Shown here in pieces: positions 1 through 3,728 of a stretch of 5,670 bases of DNA (its first letter is position 1; the number at the start of each line of letters is the position of its first letter). The notes beneath the pieces are model-generated. The model was given only the letters and a program-made list of their open reading frames with translations. It was not told where the DNA came from and did no database searches. The position numbers and the translations under genes are program-made. Source of the stretch: an uncultured Alistipes sp. (lineage in GTDB: Bacteria; Bacteroidota; Bacteroidia; Bacteroidales; Rikenellaceae); contig CAMWIG010000139.1 of assembly GCA_947174295.1 (NCBI GenBank), positions 1-5,670 on the forward strand, in the 5' to 3' direction.

Positions 1-28
1 CAAAAAACGAGAACCTTTCGATTCTCGC
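1..28 (-). terminator. Terminator hairpin of orphan tail copy 1
   Basis: This repeats the tRNA-Lys terminator: on the minus strand an 8-bp stem (27-20 with 15-8), a GAAA tetraloop, and six T residues (7-2). No promoter for it is visible in the adjoining spacer, so whether it is used is unknown. Confidence 0.75.
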
Positions 29-55
29 TTTCAGTACCCCCTCAGGGGCTCGAAC
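1..55. repeat. 55-bp direct repeat, orphan tRNA-Lys tail plus terminator (copy 1)
   Basis: Identical to 303-357 over all 55 bases, and it may extend beyond the left edge. It contains the tRNA-Lys tail core (34-53) and the whole terminator, but the bases beyond 55 do not supply a tRNA 5' half. The T stem cannot close here because the partner of CCCTG is missing. Confidence 0.95.
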
Positions 56-75
56 GTCGCACTCTCGTGCGTCGT
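54..75 (-). other. Hairpin abutting orphan tail copy 1
   Basis: ACG-T-CGCAC (54-62) pairs with GTGCG-T-CGT (67-75): eight base pairs with one T-T mismatch and a 4-nt loop. It directly adjoins the tRNA-tail core, in the same relative position as the hairpin next to copy 2 but with unrelated sequence. Confidence 0.6.
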
Positions 76-148
76 CAGCGACCGGGTGCCGCAGTCGTCG
101 ACAGACGGTGCGGGCAGACACAAGGGAGCTAACCGAGAGCCCCGAAAA

Positions 149-176
149 CAAAAAAGGTCACTTCGCAGTGACCTTT
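149..176 (-). terminator. Terminator hairpin after orphan tail copy 2
   Basis: On the minus strand a 9-bp stem (175-167 with 162-154) is capped by a GCGA tetraloop, and the T run covers 155-150, partly overlapping the stem base. It lies two nt after the tRNA-tail core. The stem differs in sequence from the terminators at 1-28 and 303-331, although architecture and tetraloop class are the same. Confidence 0.82.
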
Positions 177-177
177 C

Positions 178-197
178 GTACCCCCTCAGGGGCTCGA
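178..197 (-). repeat. Orphan tRNA-Lys 3'-end copy 2
   Basis: The 20-nt plus-strand core GTACCCCCTCAGGGGCTCGA is identical to 336-355 and 34-53, the tRNA-Lys T loop to just beyond the discriminator. No 5' tRNA half precedes it; instead a hairpin abuts and slightly overlaps it. Downstream is a terminator whose stem is unrelated to that of the real tRNA. It cannot fold as a complete tRNA. Confidence 0.85.
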
Positions 198-221
198 CTG
201 CGCTACTTGCAGAGGCAGTCG
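195..221 (-). other. Hairpin abutting orphan tail copy 2
   Basis: CGACTGC (195-201) and GCAGTCG (215-221) form a perfect 7-bp stem around a 13-nt loop. Three bases of the stem belong to the tRNA-tail core. It stands where the 5' part of a tRNA would be expected. Confidence 0.6.
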
Positions 222-248
222 TGTGCTCGAATATTTACACCCTCCCGA

Positions 249-265
249 CCTCCCTGAAAGGGAGG
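249..265. other. 7-bp GC-rich hairpin in the spacer
   Basis: CCTCCCT (249-255) and AGGGAGG (259-265) pair perfectly around a 3-nt loop. No T run follows on either strand, so it is not a standard terminator. Flanking CCCTG/CAGGG words at about 272-295 offer further alternative pairings in the same spacer. Confidence 0.55.
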
Positions 266-302
266 CCATGCCAGGGTTCTCGCCTCCTGACAGGGCACAA
301 AA

Positions 303-331
303 CAAAAAACGAGAACCTTTCGATTCTCGCT
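303..331 (-). terminator. Intrinsic terminator of tRNA-Lys
   Basis: Eight nt past the tRNA discriminator base, the minus strand forms an 8-bp stem (329-322 with 317-310) closed by a GAAA tetraloop. Six T residues follow (309-304). One stem pair is G-U on the minus-strand RNA but C-A on the plus strand, which supports the minus orientation. Confidence 0.88.
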
Positions 332-357
332 TTCAGTACCCCCTCAGGGGCTCGAAC
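303..357. repeat. 55-bp direct repeat, copy at the genuine tRNA-Lys (tail plus terminator)
   Basis: These 55 bases are identical to bases 1-55. They cover the tRNA-Lys terminator, the acceptor 3' strand, the 3' half of the T stem, and the T loop. The match stops inside the T arm: position 358 differs from position 56. The left limit at copy 1 is the window edge. Confidence 0.97.
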
Positions 358-409
358 CCTGGACCCCAACATTAAGAGTGTCGTGCTCTACCAACTGAGC
401 TAAAGAGGC
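337..409 (-). tRNA. tRNA-Lys (anticodon CTT)
   Basis: A complete 73-nt cloverleaf can be folded by hand on the minus strand. Acceptor 5' strand GCCTCTT pairs with AGGGGGT, with discriminator A73. The D-arm is GCTCAGTTGGTAGAGC. The anticodon stem CGACA/TGTTG encloses loop CTCTTAA, giving anticodon CTT (Lys). The variable region is GGGTC and the T-arm is CAGGG-TTCGAGC-CCCTG. CCA is not encoded. The acceptor stem carries three G-U wobbles, including the terminal G1-U72, which is unusual, though all arms are otherwise intact. Its promoter lies at 433-463 and its terminator at 304-329, so it is probably a single-gene transcription unit. Confidence 0.95.
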
Positions 410-412
410 ATT

Positions 413-426
413 CAATCTTTCGATTG
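413..426 (-). other. GNRA-loop hairpin in the pre-tRNA leader
   Basis: On the minus strand CAATC-GAAA-GATTG forms a 5-bp stem capped by a GAAA tetraloop. It lies at or next to the predicted transcription start and ends three nt before the mature tRNA. It could protect the short leader or influence RNase P processing; that role is inferred. Confidence 0.5.
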
Positions 427-432
427 CGAGTG

Positions 433-463
433 CAAAGGTAGATATAAATTTCGTATCTGCAAA
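433..463 (-). promoter_or_regulatory. Bacteroidetes-type promoter of tRNA-Lys
   Basis: On the minus strand, TTTG (463-460) is followed after exactly 19 nt by TACCTTTG (440-433). This matches the Bacteroidetes primary sigma consensus of a -33 TTTG and a -7 TAnnTTTG. The -7 box ends 23 nt before the tRNA 5' end, so transcription should start near 425-429. Confidence 0.88.
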
Positions 464-482
464 TTTTTTTCGAAAAAAATTT
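461..482. repeat. Perfect 22-bp AT-rich palindrome upstream of the tRNA promoter
   Basis: The sequence is a T7-CG-A7 core flanked by AAA and TTT, and every base pairs with its partner about the central CG. It overlaps three bases of the -33 element of the tRNA-Lys promoter and extends upstream of it. A-tract DNA in this position could act as an UP-like element or as a protein-binding site; either role is inference. Confidence 0.85.
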
Positions 483-660
483 CATTTTTCATGCCGAAAT
501 TTGCGATTATGCCCAGTGTGCGCCCGAAAAAGCGCCGCTAAATTCAGTTTTCGCGACGACGACGGCCGTACCTGGGTTCAAACGAATCGGCATCGCACCC
601 AATCAATCGAGGGCGATTCGGAATCAAAACCGCAAACAGTCAGCGATGGAAAAAGCATGC
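464..660. other. Intergenic stretch without a recognisable gene
   Basis: Between the operon terminator and the tRNA promoter I see no coding signal. Short open frames here have no start context and no family resemblance. The stretch contains the AT palindrome at 461-482 and two competing weak inverted repeats: CGAATCG at 583-589 against CGATTCG at 614-620, and ATCGC at 592-596 against GCGAT at 613-617. Neither repeat is followed by a T run. Confidence 0.5.
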
Positions 661-695
661 AAAACAAAAAAAAGCCCGCATGCGGGATGCGGGCT
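661..695 (-). terminator. Intrinsic terminator of the glycosidase-epimerase operon
   Basis: Read on the minus strand, a 9-bp GC-rich stem (695-687 paired with 681-673, loop 686-682) is followed directly by eight T residues (673-666) and a second short T run. It starts 27 nt beyond the epimerase stop codon and is a textbook rho-independent terminator for the operon. Confidence 0.93.
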
Positions 696-721
696 CGATT
701 GTGTTTGCGGGAGAAGCAGAC

Positions 722-1861
722 TCAGCGCTCCTGCACCCCGAACCGATATACGCACGTATGCGTGTAGGTTTCACCGGGGCGAAGTATCGTCGAGGGAAAC
801 TCCGGGCGGTTGGGCCCGTCGGGGAAACGCTGCGTTTCCAAAGCCAGCGACTCGCGGAAACGGAGCGGTCGTCCGTATTTGCCGGTCGTTGCGCCGTCGA
901 AGAAGTTGCCGCTGTAAAACTGCAAGCCGGGCTGATCGCTCCACACCTCCAACGTGCGGCCTGTCGTCGGCTCGTAGACGCGCGCCGCCAATTCGAGGCC
1001 GTCCGGCGACTTGCGATCTATCGCCCAGTTCAAGTCGTAACCGCCGCCGTTGCGCAGCTGCACGTCATCCGCCCCGATGCGTTCGCCGATAGCATGCGGC
1101 ACACGGAAATCGAACGGAGTGCATTCGACCGAGGCGAGTTCGCCCGTGGGAATCAACACCGAATCGACCGGCGTAAAGCGGCCGGCATTAATCGTCAGTT
1201 CATTATCGAGAACCGTACCGTTGCCCTCACCTTTGAGATTGAAGAACGAGTGGTGCGAGATGTTCACCGGCGTGGCTTTGTCGGTCGTCGCCCGATAGTC
1301 GATGCGGAACTCGTCGTCGGGGGTCAGCGAGTAGGTCATCTCGATGTCGAGATTCCCCGGAAAACCCTCCTCGCCGTCACGGTGCAGATAGTGCAGCACG
1401 AGCCGGTCGCCGGTCGCCTCCACGACGTCCCACACCACACGGTCGAGACCGCGGAGCCCGCCGTGCAGCGTCTGCCCGTGGTCGTTCCGCGGCAGGGCAT
1501 ACGCTTCGCCGTCAAGCGTGAATGCTCCCGCTCCGATTCGGTTGGCGACGGGGCCGACCACAGCACCGAGAAACCGCTCGCCGTCGTTGTGCAGATAGCG
1601 GTCGAGTGACTCGTAGCCCAGCACGACGTCTTCATAACGACCGTCGCAGTCGGGAGTCCAAAGGGACACGACACGGGCACCGTAGTTCGTGACCTGCATC
1701 GCAAGGCCGCCTCCGCGCAGCGTGTAAAGCGACACGGGAAGACCGTCGACCTCGGCCTCGAAAGCCGCAGCAGGCAGCAACGCCATATCGGCCCGATGCG
1801 TACCGCAGGCAACCGCCGCAGAGGCGGCTATCAAACAAAAAACGTGTTTTGCGCTTATCAT
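722..1861 (-). CDS. galM: Aldose 1-epimerase (galactose mutarotase family), predicted lipoprotein
   Basis: Catalyses alpha/beta anomer interconversion of aldohexoses such as galactose or glucose. The 379-residue protein begins with a lipoprotein-type signal: K5/H6, a hydrophobic stretch, then A-V-A-C with the acceptor Cys at residue 19. Ala at the -3 position is weaker than the usual Leu, so lipidation is probable rather than certain. No acidic surface-export signal follows the Cys, so a periplasm-facing anchor is inferred. The GalM fold spans about 32-375. Recognised family residues are Arg108 in VANRIG, His133 in LHGG, the probable catalytic acid His204 in NISHHSFFNL, Asp276 in YDLNWAID and the probable catalytic base Glu342 in ALETQRFPD. 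The ATG shares an ATGA overlap with the GH2 stop, so translational coupling is likely, and an intrinsic terminator follows 27 nt after the stop. The extracytoplasmic location fits anomerising sugars released by the upstream retaining glycosidases. Confidence 0.96.
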   Translation of the reverse strand: MISAKHVFCLIAASAAVACGTHRADMALLPAAAFEAEVDGLPVSLYTLRGGGLAMQVTNYGARVVSLWTPDCDGRYEDVVLGYESLDRYLHNDGERFLGAVVGPVANRIGAGAFTLDGEAYALPRNDHGQTLHGGLRGLDRVVWDVVEATGDRLVLHYLHRDGEEGFPGNLDIEMTYSLTPDDEFRIDYRATTDKATPVNISHHSFFNLKGEGNGTVLDNELTINAGRFTPVDSVLIPTGELASVECTPFDFRVPHAIGERIGADDVQLRNGGGYDLNWAIDRKSPDGLELAARVYEPTTGRTLEVWSDQPGLQFYSGNFFDGATTGKYGRPLRFRESLALETQRFPDGPNRPEFPSTILRPGETYTHTCVYRFGVQER

Positions 1862-3681
1862 GGCTGTTCCAGCGAATTACATATTTTAAGATTCATCGCC
1901 CGCACCCTCGGTTCGTCGATTTTGACGACCTTGCGGTCGTAAGTAATCAGCCCGTTGACCTCGCCCTCGACATCGGTGGTCTGGGTGTAGACTGCGGCGG
2001 AGAAGCCGCGGCGAACCAGTTGCAACAACTTTTCGGCGTAGGTTTCGTACTGGGCCGTCACCTCTTCCGGCGTGTTGAACTGCACGTATCCCCAGTTTCT
2101 GTCGGGAAACCAGAGGTGCTCCGGCATGGCCAGTCCGATGCCGCCGTATTCGCCCAGCACGGTTGCCCGCAGCGGGTCGTAGAGGTACAGGTTCGGGTGG
2201 GGGTAGTGATGCAAATCGAGCATATCGCCGCACGGATAGTGGTTGCCGCCGCTGGCCGCATCGACCAGACGGCTCGGATCGTATGCCTTGGTCCACTCGG
2301 CTATCTCCACGGTCCTGAACTGCCCCCATGCTTCATTGAACGGAACCCACACCCCGATACACGGATATGAGTAGAGGGCGTCGATAATCTCTTTCCACTC
2401 CTTGCGATACTGGGCTTCGGACTTCGCGGAGCGCTCCGCTTCCCGACCCTCGAAATATCGGGTCATATGCCACTCGGGGCTCGGCCCTCCGCTGGGCATG
2501 TCCTGCCAGACAATCAGCCCGAGCCGGTCGCAGTGCGTATACCAGCGTGCCGGTTCGACCTTGATGTGCTTGCGCACCATGTTGAATCCGAAGTCCTTGG
2601 TCTTCTGCAAATCGTAGACGAGCGCTTCGTCCGACGGTGCGGTATACAGACCGTCGGGCCACCACCCCTGGTCGAGCGGGCCGAACTGGAAATAATCGCG
2701 GTTGTTGAGTTGCAGACGGGTGATGCCCTGCTCGTCCTTGCGAATCGAGTATTTGCGGTATGCCGCATAGCTCCTCACCCTATCCACGACCTTGCCGTCC
2801 TTGTATATCCTCACCTCCATGTCATACAGCGACGGCGACTCGGGCGACCAGAGTTTGACATCGGCAGGCATGGCCACCTCGACCGCACCGCGGCCGAGCG
2901 CCGAACCGCGCGCTACCGTTCGGCCTCCGTCGTACAGCTCGACTTCCGTTCGGTCGGCAGCCCCGCCCTCGACGACAGCCTCCACCGTCATGCAACGGTT
3001 ATCCACGTCGGGCACGGTTTTCAGCATGGAGATATGCGTTTCGGGAACGGGTTCGAGCCACACGGTCTGCCAGATTCCTGTCACGGGCGTATACCATATC
3101 GTATGCGGATTCTCCACCTGCTTGCCACGGGGCTGCTCGCCTTTGTCGGTCGGGTCCCATACTCGCACGACAAGCGTATTGCCGCCCTTGCGCAGGGCCG
3201 CGGTCACGTCGATAGCGAACGGAGCAAAACCTCCCGTGTGCGTGCCTACCTTGATGTCGTTCACCCACACGTCGGTCTTCCAGTCCACGCCGCCGAAGTT
3301 CAGCATAACGTGCCTGCCGCGCCACTTGGCCGGTATTTCGAAAGTACGGCGATACCACAGCTCCTGTTTTTCACCGACCGTTTTTCCGACTCCCGACAGC
3401 GACGATTCCACTGCGAACGGCACGAGAATCTCACCCTCGTACTCCGCCGGAGCCGGTGCTCCTTTCGGGGTTATTGCGTAGTCCCACAATCCGTTGAGAT
3501 TCTGCCACTCGTCGCGTTCCATAATAGGACGCGGATATTCCGGCAGGACATTGTCGGCAGTCAGCCGCTCACCCCACTGGGTCTTAATTCTGTCGCCGAC
3601 CGGATTCCATGCCGCAGCCGAACCGTATCCGAGAGCTGCGGCGAATATCGTCGTCAGCAGTAGTTTCCTTATCATAATCAT
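1858..3681 (-). CDS. Secreted GH2 beta-glycosidase (beta-galactosidase/glucuronidase superfamily)
   Basis: Glycoside hydrolase family 2 enzyme of 607 residues; members are retaining exo-enzymes on beta-galactosides, glucuronides, mannosides or arabinosides, and the exact substrate is not decidable here. Residues 1-24 form a Sec signal peptide: basic start MIMIRK, hydrophobic LLLTTIFAAALGYG, then SAAA before Trp25. There is no lipobox, so a periplasmic or secreted soluble enzyme is inferred. A jelly-roll sugar-binding domain follows (about 46-210, with NLNGLWDYAI, LWYRRTFEIP and VDWKTDVWVN), then an Ig-like domain (about 212-310) and a TIM barrel (about 320-600). The probable acid/base is Glu450 in VPFNEAW and the nucleophile Glu511 in LGEYGG; the barrel motifs MVRKHIKVEPARWY and VWQDMPSGG are intact. 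It is short compared with LacZ-type GH2 proteins and lacks their extra C-terminal domains. Met3 is an alternative start. The stop overlaps the next gene's start. Confidence 0.96.
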   Translation of the reverse strand: MIMIRKLLLTTIFAAALGYGSAAAWNPVGDRIKTQWGERLTADNVLPEYPRPIMERDEWQNLNGLWDYAITPKGAPAPAEYEGEILVPFAVESSLSGVGKTVGEKQELWYRRTFEIPAKWRGRHVMLNFGGVDWKTDVWVNDIKVGTHTGGFAPFAIDVTAALRKGGNTLVVRVWDPTDKGEQPRGKQVENPHTIWYTPVTGIWQTVWLEPVPETHISMLKTVPDVDNRCMTVEAVVEGGAADRTEVELYDGGRTVARGSALGRGAVEVAMPADVKLWSPESPSLYDMEVRIYKDGKVVDRVRSYAAYRKYSIRKDEQGITRLQLNNRDYFQFGPLDQGWWPDGLYTAPSDEALVYDLQKTKDFGFNMVRKHIKVEPARWYTHCDRLGLIVWQDMPSGGPSPEWHMTRYFEGREAERSAKSEAQYRKEWKEIIDALYSYPCIGVWVPFNEAWGQFRTVEIAEWTKAYDPSRLVDAASGGNHYPCGDMLDLHHYPHPNLYLYDPLRATVLGEYGGIGLAMPEHLWFPDRNWGYVQFNTPEEVTAQYETYAEKLLQLVRRGFSAAVYTQTTDVEGEVNGLITYDRKVVKIDEPRVRAMNLKICNSLEQP

Positions 3682-3728
3682 TAAATTACTGTTGTTTAAT
3701 TGTCAAATCCCAATATCGCGAAAAGGGT
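3682..3728 (-). other. Intra-operon gap between GH3 and GH2 genes
   Basis: This 47-bp AT-rich gap contains no hairpin followed by a T run, so no terminator separates the two genes. I find no Bacteroidetes TAnnTTTG box in it either, which favours read-through from the GH3 gene. No purine-rich Shine-Dalgarno sequence precedes the GH2 start; the bases just upstream are A/T-rich, as is usual for Bacteroidetes translation initiation regions. Confidence 0.6.

Noticed and set aside
1..300. Additional complete tRNA genes at the two orphan tails
   Set aside because: Upstream minus-strand sequence provides no matching acceptor 5' strand, D-arm, anticodon arm or T-stem partner at cloverleaf distances.
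1..357. CRISPR array from the spaced repeats
   Set aside because: Only three copies exist, the spacers exceed 120 nt, and the repeat core is exactly a tRNA-Lys 3' end.
86..403. 105-codon open frame on the plus strand across the repeats and tRNA
   Set aside because: Its C-terminus (ending LYQLS) is the translated antisense of the tRNA-Lys gene, a well-known kind of spurious protein prediction.
501..767. 88-codon open frame in the intergenic region
   Set aside because: It crosses the operon terminator and the epimerase 3' end on the opposite strand, and shows no domain, start context or plausible composition.
680..1609. 309-codon open frame on the plus strand opposite the epimerase
   Set aside because: It runs through the operon terminator and is antisense to an intact GalM with all its catalytic motifs; a compositional shadow.
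2467..3663. 398-codon open frame on the plus strand opposite the GH2 gene
   Set aside because: It lies wholly antisense to a clear GH2 enzyme. Its translation has no recognisable domain and is rich in Arg, His and Val, as expected from complementing a GC-rich gene.
1858..3681. Specific substrate call (lacZ or uidA) for the GH2 protein
   Set aside because: Only family-level motifs are visible; GH2 activities cannot be separated reliably from these alone.
3682..3728. Separate promoter for the GH2 gene
   Set aside because: The gap has a single TTTG-like word and no TAnnTTTG box at a proper distance, so co-transcription with GH3 is simpler.
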